Shown one piece after another: positions 1-8,761 of a stretch of 64,000 nucleotides of DNA. The translations under genes were made by a program, and so were the position numbers. Each line of letters starts with the position of its first letter. Positions within the stretch are counted from its first letter, which is position 1. Origin of the DNA: Endozoicomonas sp965232255 (GTDB taxonomy: Bacteria; Pseudomonadota; Gammaproteobacteria; Pseudomonadales; Endozoicomonadaceae); assembly GCA_965232255.1 (NCBI GenBank), contig OZ246962.1, forward strand, positions 1,240,001 to 1,304,000, read 5' to 3'. The notes below the pieces were generated by a model. That model saw only the letters and a list, made by a program, of their open reading frames with translations, was not told where the DNA came from and ran no database searches.

Positions 1-715
1 GGCCAAAGCCGTTGGTGGAGAGCAGGCCAGCGTTGTACTCTACCCCCGCAAAATCCCGCTGGCCGTAAAGCTGGTTGATTGAGAACTGGTTGCTGTCGGA
101 ATAGTCCCAGCTCCAGTAAAGGCTGTTCTCCCGCCACGCGGCGGTAGTCAGGCCGTTAAGGGCATAACTGTTGTCGCTCCCCACGGCGCTGGAACCGGAT
201 ACCGCTGCAGCAAGATTCTGCATCAGGGCAAAGCCAGCATCTGATGGCGGCAGGTACTTGCGCACCTGCGCTGCGCGGGTCAGCATAAAACGACGGTTGA
301 CAAATACATCGACCCGAAAACGGGACTCATCAAAAATTACCCCGGCCACTGGCACCTCAAGCACACCGCATCCGGTGCTGCTGTTGTCAAGGCAAACCAG
401 CTCGGCATGGCTGTCCAGCTCACCACTCAAGGCACTGACGATTAACGACGTATCGCTCAGGTCACCAATCCGGCGTACCAGTTCGGCTGGATTGGGCAGT
501 TCAATAATACCGGGGCTGAAGGCCGCCAGTTGTGAACCGATATAGCGATTACCAAAATAGATATCCACCAGTGAGCGTTGGGTGGCGCTGAGTGTTTCAA
601 AGCCGGGCGGGACGTCGGTAGCAAGAAAAACTGGTTCATTGGCACACGCCGCAGGTGTGAACAAAGCTACGGATAGAGCGAGCAGCTCTATAATACTGCA
701 CGACCAACGACGCAT
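1..715 (-). CDS. Outer-membrane usher of an alternative (CS1/TcfC-like) chaperone-usher pilus, partial
   Basis: This open frame starts at the ATG at 713-715 and runs without a stop off the left edge, so only about 238 N-terminal residues are present. Residues 1-26 form a signal peptide (positive MRRW, then a hydrophobic stretch ending in CANEP). The mature part contains VPPGFETL, LVDIYFGNRYIGS, a LVC...GCG pair of cysteines and AGVIFDESRFRVDVFVN, which I recognise as the N-terminal pattern of TcfC/CooC-like ushers. Ushers form the outer-membrane pore that assembles pilins delivered by a periplasmic chaperone. It lies 170 bp downstream of the pilin-like gene on the same strand, which supports one operon. 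The chaperone gene would be expected beyond the left edge. Family assignment is from memory of the motifs. Confidence 0.8.
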   Translation of the reverse strand, partial: MRRWSCSIIELLALSVALFTPAACANEPVFLATDVPPGFETLSATQRSLVDIYFGNRYIGSQLAAFSPGIIELPNPAELVRRIGDLSDTSLIVSALSGELDSHAELVCLDNSSTGCGVLEVPVAGVIFDESRFRVDVFVNRRFMLTRAAQVRKYLPPSDAGFALMQNLAAAVSGSSAVGSDNSYALNGLTTAAWRENSLYWSWDYSDSNQFSINQLYGQRDFAGVEYNAGLLSTNGFG

Positions 716-885
716 AATGGCGAGCTCGTCCTGAACTGTTGGGCTGCACCCCGGGGCGCACCATTTATTGTTATTTTACTGCCTGGAGGGAAGGGCAAAA
801 CGGCAACCGGTCCAGTTGCCGAGGCGGTTTTATCGGGTAGCTCTTATGTGCACCGTTCAGCACACGATGAGAAAGCTACGCGGAA

Positions 886-1464
886 CTACTGCGGTTCAAC
901 CAGCAAAGTGAGCGTATCTGTGTAGAAACCGGCCTGGGTTGGTGCTGTCGGTACGGTTATGGTAATGGCTGCGTTGGTATTTACGCCGTCCGAGCAATCT
1001 TCTCTTGGGTCTGGCTGGTCTGCCAGGAGTCCGGCCTCAATATTTGAGACTGTCGCCGTGCTGTCATTGGTGGCGGTGGTCCAGACATCCGTATTCCCGT
1101 TATCCTTGAAGACGAAATCATAATTGACATCGGTAGAACCGTCAGACATTTTGAAATATTCGTCCGCATCACCAGCATCGCCATTGCCACTGGTTACGGT
1201 CAGTTGATACTGGTTTGAAGAGTTGGTGCCATTGCTGAAGACGCATATGTTACGGGATTGGCTAGCACCATCTGAGGTATTGTCAAAAATGAAGTTGTCC
1301 AAACCCCAGATACGCACATACTGACCCTCGATGTATGCGACTTCAAATTCGCCTTCAGAGGTGGTACCTGGTGTACCTTGTGTGGGCAGGGCAAACGCAC
1401 CGACAGAACTGAACAGCGCGGCAGAAACTGCCGTTGCCAATGCTAATGACTTGAGCTTTTTCAT
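886..1464 (-). CDS. Pilin-like secreted structural subunit
   Basis: The protein has 192 residues. The start is the ATG at 1464, preceded by AAGGG at an 8-nt spacing; a GTG three codons upstream is less likely. The N-terminus MKKLKSLALATAVSAALFS is a clear signal peptide, probably cut after AFA. The mature protein has the pattern VRIWGLDN...ICVFSNG...YQLTV and ends with GFYTDTLTLLVEPQ, a beta-strand-rich layout typical of chaperone-usher subunits whose last strand is the donor for assembly. The C-terminal half aligns by eye with the last 130 residues of the divergent gene at 1817-2788. It is followed by the usher gene and is probably the major or minor pilin of that pilus. I do not know the exact pilin subfamily. 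Confidence 0.7.
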   Translation of the reverse strand: MKKLKSLALATAVSAALFSSVGAFALPTQGTPGTTSEGEFEVAYIEGQYVRIWGLDNFIFDNTSDGASQSRNICVFSNGTNSSNQYQLTVTSGNGDAGDADEYFKMSDGSTDVNYDFVFKDNGNTDVWTTATNDSTATVSNIEAGLLADQPDPREDCSDGVNTNAAITITVPTAPTQAGFYTDTLTLLVEPQ

Positions 1465-1816
1465 ATTGTGCACCCTTGCAGTGGTCGACTGCAGTTAGCT
1501 TGTTATTGTTATTGACTGCCTGATGATTGTGGGTGATGGTCTGCGGCAAACGGCATCACAACTCATTTTTTTTCAAAATGAACCACGATCTACCTGTCAA
1601 TCAGGCTGCAACAGAATTTTTCATCATTTCGGTACAATGCACAAGGGTTTTGCGCCAAGCGCTGTTTTTTTTCAATCAGTACAGTGATCTTTGCGGGGAG
1701 TTGCCTATGTTGCGTTGGTGGCAAGTTGCCTGTTGGTGCTGGCGTTTCTGGTCTTTTCATTCCGGGCACGATGGCGCTATCATCCTCTGGCAAAAAAATA
1801 ATAAGGGTTAAAAAAA
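1465..1816. other. Divergent intergenic region between pilin and adhesin-like gene
   Basis: This is a 352-bp non-coding stretch between two divergent pilus genes and must hold both promoters. It is rich in T and A runs (a run of T at about 1566-1571 and another at 1665-1671). Short open frames here do not look like protein. I could not pick a convincing -35/-10 pair. Confidence 0.5.
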
Positions 1817-2788
1817 ATGGTGCGATGTATGCCAAAGGGATGGGTTATCGGCCTTGTGGCCTGGTGGGCGGCCAGCGGAGCTTTTGGAAATAGTGGATCA
1901 CGGGTGACGATTCTGAGTGCCCAAATGCCTGCTATCGAAATGGTGGGCAACCAGGTGGTCAAAGGTAAGGACTATCCGATTGTCGTATCCTACACCACCG
2001 AATGCGGGGCGGCTCAATGCGATGACCAGAAGATTCGGTTCTCAGTAACACAAACCGACAACTTTTCCGGATGTTTTCCTGATTCTGGTCTTGCCTGGTT
2101 GCTAACAACGGCCAATCTGGACGACTGGTTTTTAGGCTCTCCGCCCAATACTCACGCAGTGGATTATCACAATGGTGGGGAAAACTTCACCATGGGCGAG
2201 TGGGGTACATTTTTTGCCCTGGACGATGCGAGCACACAATCACAAGTAGCCAGTCTTACTTTAAGGAACATTGCGAATCCGCCAGTCTGGGTGGCGCCCC
2301 CATTGCAAAATATCCTCAACGTCGTGGCAGCATACAAACCCGATGAAGGAACGTTGTGCATCGACATTACACCCGTCACTATCAATACTGTTGCGCGAGA
2401 TACGGTAAGAATTTCCGGCCTTGAGAATGCGCCTCTGAATGATCAGGGCACTTACACCCTGGACGACGTGTGTGTTTACAGTTCCAATGGTTGGGCGTCG
2501 TTACATTTTGATGGTGGCACTCGCAGTGCCACTGAACCCTTCCAGCTCAAACACGCAGATAATGCGCCAATACCTTACACAATAACAGTGAAGTCCGATT
2601 CAAATCAGCGCGGCACAATCAGTGAAGATGGCTACGTTGAGGATTTTTGGCGGGTTGATGATACCGATGCCGAGGGTAATTGTGCTGGCAAGCCGAATAT
2701 GACATTTACCATACAGGCCAACCTTAAAGGTAACCAGGCTGCCGGCTGGTATCAGGACACTATGACCGTTACCGTCGAACCAAGGTGA
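1817..2788 (+). CDS. Two-domain pilus tip/adhesin-like secreted protein
   Basis: The protein has 323 residues. The ATG at 1817 follows AAGGG at about 10 nt; an in-frame ATG at 1829 is an alternative. Residues 1-25 form a signal peptide ending in GAFG. Residues about 26-190 are an unrecognised domain with several cysteines (TECGAAQC, SGCF, GTLCID). Residues about 195-323 repeat the pilin pattern of the neighbouring gene: VRISGLENAPL, DDVCVYSSNG, YTITVKS, and the end GWYQDTMTVTVEPR. An N-terminal extra domain joined to a C-terminal pilin domain is the classic build of a chaperone-usher tip adhesin. The N-terminal domain may bind a surface ligand; its target cannot be told from the sequence. Confidence 0.6.
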   Translation: MVRCMPKGWVIGLVAWWAASGAFGNSGSRVTILSAQMPAIEMVGNQVVKGKDYPIVVSYTTECGAAQCDDQKIRFSVTQTDNFSGCFPDSGLAWLLTTANLDDWFLGSPPNTHAVDYHNGGENFTMGEWGTFFALDDASTQSQVASLTLRNIANPPVWVAPPLQNILNVVAAYKPDEGTLCIDITPVTINTVARDTVRISGLENAPLNDQGTYTLDDVCVYSSNGWASLHFDGGTRSATEPFQLKHADNAPIPYTITVKSDSNQRGTISEDGYVEDFWRVDDTDAEGNCAGKPNMTFTIQANLKGNQAAGWYQDTMTVTVEPR

Positions 2789-2919
2789 CCAATAGAGAAA
2801 TTGGTAGTTAATAGGCATTTTTGGCAAAAAAGTAGGTGCAAAATCCGGCGAAAAAAATAAAGCAATCGCTGCTGATCAAGGTATGATTGCCGCCCATCTC
2901 CACATAGCCTATCGCCGTC

Positions 2920-3870
2920 ATGATCCCCACGGAAACACTGCAGATTGTCCGGGCTGTTGCCCATTTTCGCAACTTTACGGCCGCTGCCCGGCATCTGCAT
3001 AAGGTGCCGTCGGCAATCAGTTACACCGTTCGCAAGCTGGAAGACCGTTTAGGGGTGCAGCTGTTTTTGCGCGACAGCAAGCGCGTTGAACTGACGCCTG
3101 CCGGTGAGCACTTTATTGAGCATACCGACAAGCTGCTCAGTGCCCTGGAAGAGCTTGAAAATAGTACACGACAACTGGCGACTGGTTGGGAGCACGAGTT
3201 ACGTATTGCCCTGGATAATGTAGTGAACCAGGGCAAAATTTATGACCTGATTCACGATCTGCAGGCAGTGCGCCCAGAAGCTGAACTGGTGATCAACTCG
3301 GAGGTGTATAACGGCTCCTGGGATGCACTTTTCCATGGCCGTTGTCAGCTTGTTATTGGCGCACCCAAAGAGATTCCGGAAGCCATTGTGAATCAGGGTC
3401 GCTTTGCCTGGCGGTCCATGGGCAGCATGACCTGGGACTTTGTGGTTGCCCCTGACCATCCGTTGGCCAGCCTGCCAGAGCCGCTTTCGATGGATGAACT
3501 CAGGCAATACCGTTCCATCTGCATTCAGGACTCTTCCCGATTTTTTCGCCACGGTTATAACCTGCTGCTTGAAGACCAGCAAGTATTGATGGTGCCGAGC
3601 TTCCGAGCCGCTATTGGTTGCTTGTTGCGTGGGCTGGGTGCCACCATTTTGCCCAGCCATTTTGCCCAGCCGTATGTTGCTGCCGGGCTATTGGTACGCA
3701 AAGAAGTTCCGGATTTGCATTTTAACGACGGTTGTCTTTTAGCTTGGAACCAGGAAAACATGGGGCAGGGGTTGCAGTGGGTGCTGGACTGGCTTGGCTC
3801 CGAGGCGTGGCTAAACAAGGTCTGGTTGCAGTACGACGAGCAGATGCCCATGGGTTATCACGTACCCTGA
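2920..3870 (+). CDS. LysR-family transcriptional regulator, PunR-like
   Basis: The protein has 316 residues, normal for LysR regulators. Residues about 1-65 are the winged helix-turn-helix (FTAAARHLHKVPSAISYTVRKLEDRLGVQLFLRDSKRVELTPAG). The rest is the periplasmic-binding-protein-like effector domain. The HKVPSAISYTVR stretch and the later AGLLV / LLAWNQENMGQGLQWVLDWLG region resemble E. coli PunR (YdhB), which activates a purine nucleoside exporter. Here the next gene on the same strand, 135 bp downstream, is an EamA permease, so this regulator may control it. The start is the ATG at 2920; no strong ribosome binding site is visible. Target and ligand are not known. Confidence 0.85.
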   Translation: MIPTETLQIVRAVAHFRNFTAAARHLHKVPSAISYTVRKLEDRLGVQLFLRDSKRVELTPAGEHFIEHTDKLLSALEELENSTRQLATGWEHELRIALDNVVNQGKIYDLIHDLQAVRPEAELVINSEVYNGSWDALFHGRCQLVIGAPKEIPEAIVNQGRFAWRSMGSMTWDFVVAPDHPLASLPEPLSMDELRQYRSICIQDSSRFFRHGYNLLLEDQQVLMVPSFRAAIGCLLRGLGATILPSHFAQPYVAAGLLVRKEVPDLHFNDGCLLAWNQENMGQGLQWVLDWLGSEAWLNKVWLQYDEQMPMGYHVP

Positions 3871-4005
3871 TATCCGCCAATCACCGGGTTTTACAGTGAG
3901 CAACAATAAACCACAGTCAGTTTGCCAATAACCGAACTTGCTATTGTTGACCTGAAAGATAACTGGCATGGTGGCTCACCGCCATAAAATTACAGCCGTA
4001 AAATA

Positions 4006-4914
4006 ATGCCAGTCACTTTACTGAAGTCTATTCCTCCAGGGTTGCGTTACATGGTGCTCTCGGCACTGGGTTTTGCCCTGATGACGGCCTGCGTCAAAGA
4101 GGCAAGCACCTACGGCATTCCGGTTTTTGAGATTGTTGCTGCCCGGGTAGTGATCTCGCTGGTGTTAAGTTATATCGATGTACGGCGCAAACGGATTCCC
4201 ATCTGGGGTACGCATCACCGCTTGCTCGTTGCCCGTGGCGTGGCTGGGTCCGTGGCAATCTTTTGTGTGTTCTATGCGGTGTCAACGCTGCCACTGGCTG
4301 AAGCTACTGTTTTGCAATATTTGTATCCGGTGTTTACGGCGGTATTTGCCGTGATTTTCCTGAAAGAGCGCGTTCAACGGGCAACAGTTATCTGTGTTAT
4401 CCTCAGCCTGATCGGACTGTTTGTGATGATTCAGCCAGATATAGATACCGAGGCCACCAATGCCCTGCCAATGCTCAGTGTCATGGCTGGTATTGGTGGT
4501 GCACTGGGCAGCAGCGCCGCCTATGTGCTGGTACGACGGCTAAGCCAGGTTGAAGACAGCTCGGTGATTATCTTTTATTTTCCGCTGGTCACTTTGCCGA
4601 TCGCTCTGCTGCTGTTGGGTGATGATTTTGTGATGCCCGGTCCGTGGCCATTGTTAATGCTTATTCTGGTCGGCGTCTTTACCCAGATTGGTCAGGTTGG
4701 TTTGACCATCGCCATGAAGACAGACAGCGCCGCCAAGGCGTCTGCGTACTCCTATATACAGATCATTTTCGCGGCGCTTATTGGTTGGGTCTACTTTCAC
4801 GAGATCCCCATGTGGACCACCATGATCGGGGGAGTACTGATTATCTCCGGTGCCCTGGTTAATGTGCTGGGCGGCTACTACTTTAACCGACGATTAAAGC
4901 CGCGGGATGACTAA
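4006..4914 (+). CDS. EamA/DMT-superfamily inner-membrane transporter
   Basis: The protein has 302 residues with about ten hydrophobic segments in two repeated halves, the EamA (RhaT-like) layout of drug/metabolite transporters. Typical pieces are LREY-type loops such as AEATVLQYLYPVFTAVFAVIFLKERV at the end of the first half and AYSYIQIIFAALIGWVYFHEIP near the end of the second. It would sit in the inner membrane and export or import a small metabolite; the substrate cannot be told. It follows the LysR gene on the same strand and may be its target. The product could be involved in purine or amino acid export, but that is a guess from the regulator. Confidence 0.85.
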   Translation: MPVTLLKSIPPGLRYMVLSALGFALMTACVKEASTYGIPVFEIVAARVVISLVLSYIDVRRKRIPIWGTHHRLLVARGVAGSVAIFCVFYAVSTLPLAEATVLQYLYPVFTAVFAVIFLKERVQRATVICVILSLIGLFVMIQPDIDTEATNALPMLSVMAGIGGALGSSAAYVLVRRLSQVEDSSVIIFYFPLVTLPIALLLLGDDFVMPGPWPLLMLILVGVFTQIGQVGLTIAMKTDSAAKASAYSYIQIIFAALIGWVYFHEIPMWTTMIGGVLIISGALVNVLGGYYFNRRLKPRDD

Positions 4915-5105
4915 CCAATAGCCGCGACCGTTGTCAGAGAGATAAGGTTTTTTGCTCATTGTTGCCATCTTGCAGCCAGTGTAGTGTTCGAACCAACTAA
5001 TTACTCAAGTGCCCAAAAAGCCAGCGATACTGGCCATGCTGTTAGATATTCAAGGGTAGGGAGCGTGGTATAAATTGCTGACAGTCATACGAGGAGAGAA
5101 GCGCC

Positions 5106-5579
5106 ATGGAGATGTTCAGGCCTGTTTACAACCAGCAGCAGTTGACCATTGACGACCTCAGTCAGGAAATTGCCTGCCTTGAACGCATGGACAGCACCGA
5201 TAATCCTCTTGGTTGTCACGACAACGCCCTGGTGCAGATTGAGATGTACAGTCGGATGATCTGTGTTGGGATCAGCAATCCATTCCCGTCTTCGCGTCAG
5301 CATCTGACCTTCGCTTTGCTGGGTATCAAGAGTGCCCTGCGTCAGGTCAGCCTGACGGAGCTGGTTTTGGGCAGCAGCGGTTTGGAACAGATGGACCAGG
5401 TGCCGGCGCAATCGCTGCGCCCGGAGATTCGACGTCTGCAAAAGCTCGATGCTCTGCTTGATAGCCCGATGATTGCTGGCAGCCTGCCAACCCTTAAAGA
5501 AGCCCTTCGTTTTGTCCACAGCAAAGACCAGCAAGATATCTACACCATTTTGAGCCGTAAGTTGAAAGCCACCGAATAA
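5106..5579 (+). CDS. Conserved-looking cytoplasmic protein of unknown function
   Basis: The protein has 157 residues and no recognised domain. The start is well supported by AGGAG just upstream of the ATG (GAGGAGAGAAGCGCC). There is no signal peptide or membrane segment. It appears mainly helical, with a Leu-rich centre (LTFALLGIKSALRQVSLTELVLG) and a basic helical C-terminal part (LRPEIRRLQKLDALL). A long frame on the opposite strand over the same bases lacks a ribosome binding site and is rejected. The gene stands alone and is convergent with the deaminase-like gene. Confidence 0.6.
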   Translation: MEMFRPVYNQQQLTIDDLSQEIACLERMDSTDNPLGCHDNALVQIEMYSRMICVGISNPFPSSRQHLTFALLGIKSALRQVSLTELVLGSSGLEQMDQVPAQSLRPEIRRLQKLDALLDSPMIAGSLPTLKEALRFVHSKDQQDIYTILSRKLKATE

Positions 5580-5603
5580 CGCCCGCATTTGCCTTTGGTT
5601 GCA

Positions 5604-6065
5604 TCAGGTGGGATGTGGCCAGAACTCCAGTAACAGTTGTGCCACCTGCTCTTCGGCAACCGGGCCAATGGCTTCGATGGCTGGATGACAGTCGTGGAAA
5701 ATATCTGCACAAGGCAGGCTGATGGACTGGCCGCAAATCTGTTGCCACGTCTTGCTACTGCAGCCAAAGACCACACGAGTGATCCCCAGCCAGTAGAGTA
5801 GGCCAGCGCACATGGGGCAAGGCTCACAACTACAAAACACCGTGCATTTTTGTCGCTCGTCCAGAGAGAGTCGCTGCTGCGTGATGTCGGCCAGATTCAT
5901 GACGGCATGGCAGGTCACATCCTTTGTGGCTACCACTGAATTACCTGCTTCGACCAGAACTTGGTCATCCCGGACAAGAAGTGCAGCAAAAGGCAGTTGT
6001 CCGGTATGAGCGAACTTTCTGGCGACCTCAATAGTGTGGTGCATTAAGGCACAATCGCGATTCAT
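5604..6065 (-). CDS. Cytidine/nucleoside-deaminase-fold protein with altered catalytic residue
   Basis: The protein has 153 residues from the ATG at 6065 (an upstream frame extends further but looks non-coding). It has the zinc deaminase layout of the tRNA-adenosine / guanine deaminase group: GQLPFAALLVRDDQVL, then the first zinc motif, then CEPCPMCAGLLYWLGITRVVFGC. The second motif (PCPMC, Cys83 and Cys86) is intact. The first motif should be H-A-E; here it reads CHAVMN (His53, Val55; codon 5901-5903 is GTC). The Glu that shuttles the proton is therefore replaced by Val, so normal deaminase activity is doubtful. It is divergent from the GST gene, 134 bp away. It may be an inactive or repurposed family member. 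Confidence 0.75.
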   Translation of the reverse strand: MNRDCALMHHTIEVARKFAHTGQLPFAALLVRDDQVLVEAGNSVVATKDVTCHAVMNLADITQQRLSLDERQKCTVFCSCEPCPMCAGLLYWLGITRVVFGCSSKTWQQICGQSISLPCADIFHDCHPAIEAIGPVAEEQVAQLLLEFWPHPT

Positions 6066-6199
6066 GCTGGCAGTTATCTTCAGAAGCAATGTAATGGAGT
6101 AGTTTAGTACATAGTATTCGTCGTTTATTAACCGCTTGCTTCGCGGGTGGATTGCGAGTAGGAATATCGTTCGCAATTCTGGCAAGCAGGAGCAAGCCC

Positions 6200-6799
6200 G
6201 TGTACAAAGTCTATGCCAATGCCGACTCCGGTAACTGCTACAAAATCAAACTGCTGATGAGCCACCTGGGCATTGACGCGCAATGGGAACACGTCAATAT
6301 TCTTGGTTCTGGTACACATACTGACGAGTTTCTGGCTATGAACCCGAATGGCAAAGTACCGGTTATGGTGCTGCCCGATGGCAGTTGCTTGTGGGAATCC
6401 AATGCCATTATGAACTACCTGGCTGCAGGCACTGAGTATCTGCCTGACGATCGTTTGTTGCGGGCGCAAGTGCTGCAATGGCAGTTTTTCGAGCAATACA
6501 GTCATGAGCCATACATTGCTGCCGCGCGTTTTATTGTCCGGCAACTTGGTCGGCCAAAACAGCACGAGGTGGCATTACAGGCAAAAAAAGTGGGTGGCTA
6601 TAAGGCGCTGCAGGTAATGGAAACCCATCTGGAGCATCACGACTGGCTGGTGGGTGAGCGAATCACTATCGCTGATATCTGCCTTTATGCCTACACCCAT
6701 ATTGCCCCGGAAGGTGGCTTTGGCCTAACGGATTTTCCATGCATCATGGGCTGGCTGGAGCGAGTCAGAAGCCATCCGGGGCATGTAAAAATACGTTGA
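6200..6799 (+). CDS. Glutathione S-transferase family protein
   Basis: The protein has 199 residues from a GTG start at 6200, chosen because AGGAG lies 7 nt upstream at 6188-6192 and because the GST fold begins right there (VYKVYANADSGNCYKIKLLM). The N-terminal thioredoxin-like domain carries NPNGKVPVMVL (the cis-Pro loop) and LWESNAIMNYLA, which binds the gamma-glutamyl part of glutathione. The C-terminal helical domain contains the conserved N-capping stretch WLVGERITIADICLYAYTH. GSTs conjugate or reduce small molecules with glutathione in the cytoplasm; the substrate is not evident. pyrF follows 48 bp downstream and could share the transcript. Confidence 0.88.
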   Translation: MYKVYANADSGNCYKIKLLMSHLGIDAQWEHVNILGSGTHTDEFLAMNPNGKVPVMVLPDGSCLWESNAIMNYLAAGTEYLPDDRLLRAQVLQWQFFEQYSHEPYIAAARFIVRQLGRPKQHEVALQAKKVGGYKALQVMETHLEHHDWLVGERITIADICLYAYTHIAPEGGFGLTDFPCIMGWLERVRSHPGHVKIR

Positions 6800-6847
6800 G
6801 ACTGTTACACTTCCGGCCCGGCATTGTTTCTGACGCTGAGGTTTACC

Positions 6848-7675
6848 ATGGGGTTTCTTGATCGGGTTGAGGCTGTTATGCAGCGCAATAACTCGCTGTT
6901 GTGCGTGGGCCTTGATCCTTCGCCCGGCCGCTTGCCTGCTGCGGTTCAGGGGTTGGCAACACCCGTTTTTGCCTTCAATAAAGCCATTATCGATGCCACG
7001 GCCGATCTGGTGTGCGCCTATAAGCCCCAGGCTGCCTATTACCACGCCTGCGGCGCTGAAAATGAACTGGCACTGACCATTGATTATATCCGCACTCAAT
7101 ACCCACATATTCCGGTAATCCTTGACGCCAAGCGTGGCGATATCGGCAGCACCGCCAGCGAATATGCCGTCGAAGCTTTTGAGCGCTACCGGGCTGATGC
7201 GGTGACTGTTAACCCTTACATGGGCGTTGATACCATAGAGCCGTTCACCCGGTTTGCTGATAAAGGGGTAGTAGTCCTTTGTCGTACATCTAATCCTGGG
7301 GCTGCCGCCATCCAGAATCTGGTGGTGCAGCAGGATAGCGGAGAAAGCGCCCGGCTCTATGAAGTCATTGCCCGGATGTGTCAGGAGCAGTGGAATAGCA
7401 ATCACAATGTGCTGCTGGTGGTCGGAGCAACCAATCCTGAAGAGCTTAAACGCATTCGCGCCATTACCGGCGAGATGACGTTTTTGGTACCTGGCCTTGG
7501 GGCGCAAGGTGGTGATGTGGCCACTACCGTCAGAAATGGCCTGAATAAGGCTGGAAGAGGTGTGATCGTTAATTCTTCTCGGGGAATCATCTACGCCAGT
7601 AGCGGGGACGACTTCGCCCAGGCAGCGCGTAGCGCAGCGATGGAGCTGCGTGATGAGGTTAATCTTTATCGCTGA
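6848..7675 (+). CDS. pyrF: Orotidine 5'-phosphate decarboxylase
   Basis: The protein has 275 residues from the ATG at 6848, with CTGAGG a few bases upstream. It catalyses the last step of UMP synthesis, OMP to UMP plus CO2. The catalytic motif LDAKRGDIGSTASEYA is present with its Lys and Asp residues, and the phosphate-binding end reads VNSSRGI. The length and the LCVGLDPSP start fit the longer 'type 2' OMP decarboxylases of about 270 residues rather than the short E. coli enzyme of about 245. It is preceded by the GST gene and is convergent with an unknown gene. Confidence 0.95.
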   Translation: MGFLDRVEAVMQRNNSLLCVGLDPSPGRLPAAVQGLATPVFAFNKAIIDATADLVCAYKPQAAYYHACGAENELALTIDYIRTQYPHIPVILDAKRGDIGSTASEYAVEAFERYRADAVTVNPYMGVDTIEPFTRFADKGVVVLCRTSNPGAAAIQNLVVQQDSGESARLYEVIARMCQEQWNSNHNVLLVVGATNPEELKRIRAITGEMTFLVPGLGAQGGDVATTVRNGLNKAGRGVIVNSSRGIIYASSGDDFAQAARSAAMELRDEVNLYR

Positions 7676-7703
7676 CAGGGTCTGAATATTCCTGTTTCAC
7701 CGA

Positions 7704-7742
7704 AGGGCAACATTCCAGCGCGGGGTTGCCCTGCATTCAGCA
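7704..7742. terminator. Possible convergent hairpin after pyrF
   Basis: AGGGCAAC (7704-7711) pairs with GTTGCCCT (7735-7742) across a 23-base loop in the 70-bp gap between pyrF and the convergent unknown gene. There is no T-run, so function as a terminator is uncertain. Confidence 0.3.
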
Positions 7743-7745
7743 GTG

Positions 7746-8381
7746 CTACCGAAGCTTCATAGCATACAGTTGCTGAATCTCATCTCTGGATAGATAACCC
7801 AATGCAATAGCGGCTCTGATCATCCCTACAGGACTGAAATACTGTCGGGGCTCGTACTCCCGGAATAATCCATCAAAAATATCGCTGCAGCTCTTTGCGG
7901 ATCGAACAATGTTCTTCACACTAATGGGACTAATGTGAGACCCTACGGTTTCTTTAAATAAATCGTGCTCCAGGAGAGAGCAAACTTTATCCACATCTTT
8001 ACCTGTGGCGCCCCCCAAAACTTGACCAATGATTATTCGTTTTGTGTAAGCCAAACCACGCATGCCGTCTCTTGGTAGATGGCACGTCGCCCACTTTGAC
8101 CAATCCCACTCATCCGGGTTGGTTGGATTATCGTTGGCCGGAGTGTTAATCGTCGAGGTAGTGACAGACGAGGGCAGCACTCCTGTTTCATCCTTGATAT
8201 AGGTAACCACCATATCCAGAACGCGACGTACCTTCTGATGATCGATAGCGCCTCTGAAGTCCAGACATCGTGATTTGATCATCTGGCCTACCTCAGTGGC
8301 AAGCTTTCCTTCGGGATTGCCGGTATCAAGAATTGAATAAGAGGGAGGAAGCGAACCTTGCGCTTGAGCAGCGTTCAACAT
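7746..8381 (-). CDS. Protein of unknown function
   Basis: The protein has 211 residues and no family I recognise. The ATG at 8381 has GGAG 6 nt upstream, so translation is credible. It has no signal peptide and no membrane segment. The middle holds DEWDWSKWATCHLPRDGMRGLAYTKRIIIGQVLGGATGKDVDKVC, and the C-terminal part is helical (SVKNIVRSAKSC, PVGMIRAAIALGYLSRDEIQQLYAM). It is a single gene between pyrF and glpR with long spacers on its upstream side. In this setting it may be a lineage-specific or effector-like gene, but nothing in the sequence proves it. Confidence 0.55.
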   Translation of the reverse strand: MLNAAQAQGSLPPSYSILDTGNPEGKLATEVGQMIKSRCLDFRGAIDHQKVRRVLDMVVTYIKDETGVLPSSVTTSTINTPANDNPTNPDEWDWSKWATCHLPRDGMRGLAYTKRIIIGQVLGGATGKDVDKVCSLLEHDLFKETVGSHISPISVKNIVRSAKSCSDIFDGLFREYEPRQYFSPVGMIRAAIALGYLSRDEIQQLYAMKLR

Positions 8382-8761
8382 AGTAGCTCCATTTTAACTG
8401 GGAAATAGCCCCGAATTGATTTTGCCTGTGCCCTGCCTCCAGACAGAACCGAGGAAGCCTGCCATTGGACTTCGACGAGTTTAGTCCGGATCACGTCCGC
8501 AGTAGCAGGCTTCAGAAAAGTTATTTCAGAACTATTCCTTAACTGGTTATGAGAATGCAGTCTTTTCCAGTTTATGGGTTGGTTTTCCGGATTCTGAACT
8601 CTGGAGCAGACCGTGTTGACCATTCGACCAGCAGATGCCAACTAAGTTCCGCTTGCAGCAAATCCATGAAAAGCTTCTTGCTTCTTGTTAATGAAGTGGT
8701 TAATGGGACAAGTTCGTTAATAGTGGTGTTGCTGAAAGGCGTTTCACAGTCATAATCCCTG
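8382..8761. other. Intergenic region upstream of the unknown gene and downstream of glpR
   Basis: The 380 bp hold only short overlapping frames without ribosome binding sites. The promoter of the unknown gene at 7746-8381 should lie here. I see no terminator for glpR and no clear promoter motif. Confidence 0.4.

Noticed and set aside
171..545. Plus-strand open frame near the left edge
   Set aside because: It is the antisense shadow of the usher gene, which has a signal peptide and recognised motifs in the other strand.
5085..5588. Minus-strand open frame over the small unknown gene
   Set aside because: The plus-strand gene at 5106 has an AGGAG site and good codon use; the opposite frame has neither.
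8375..8755. Two short overlapping frames in the glpR downstream spacer
   Set aside because: They lack ribosome binding sites and overlap each other on opposite strands.
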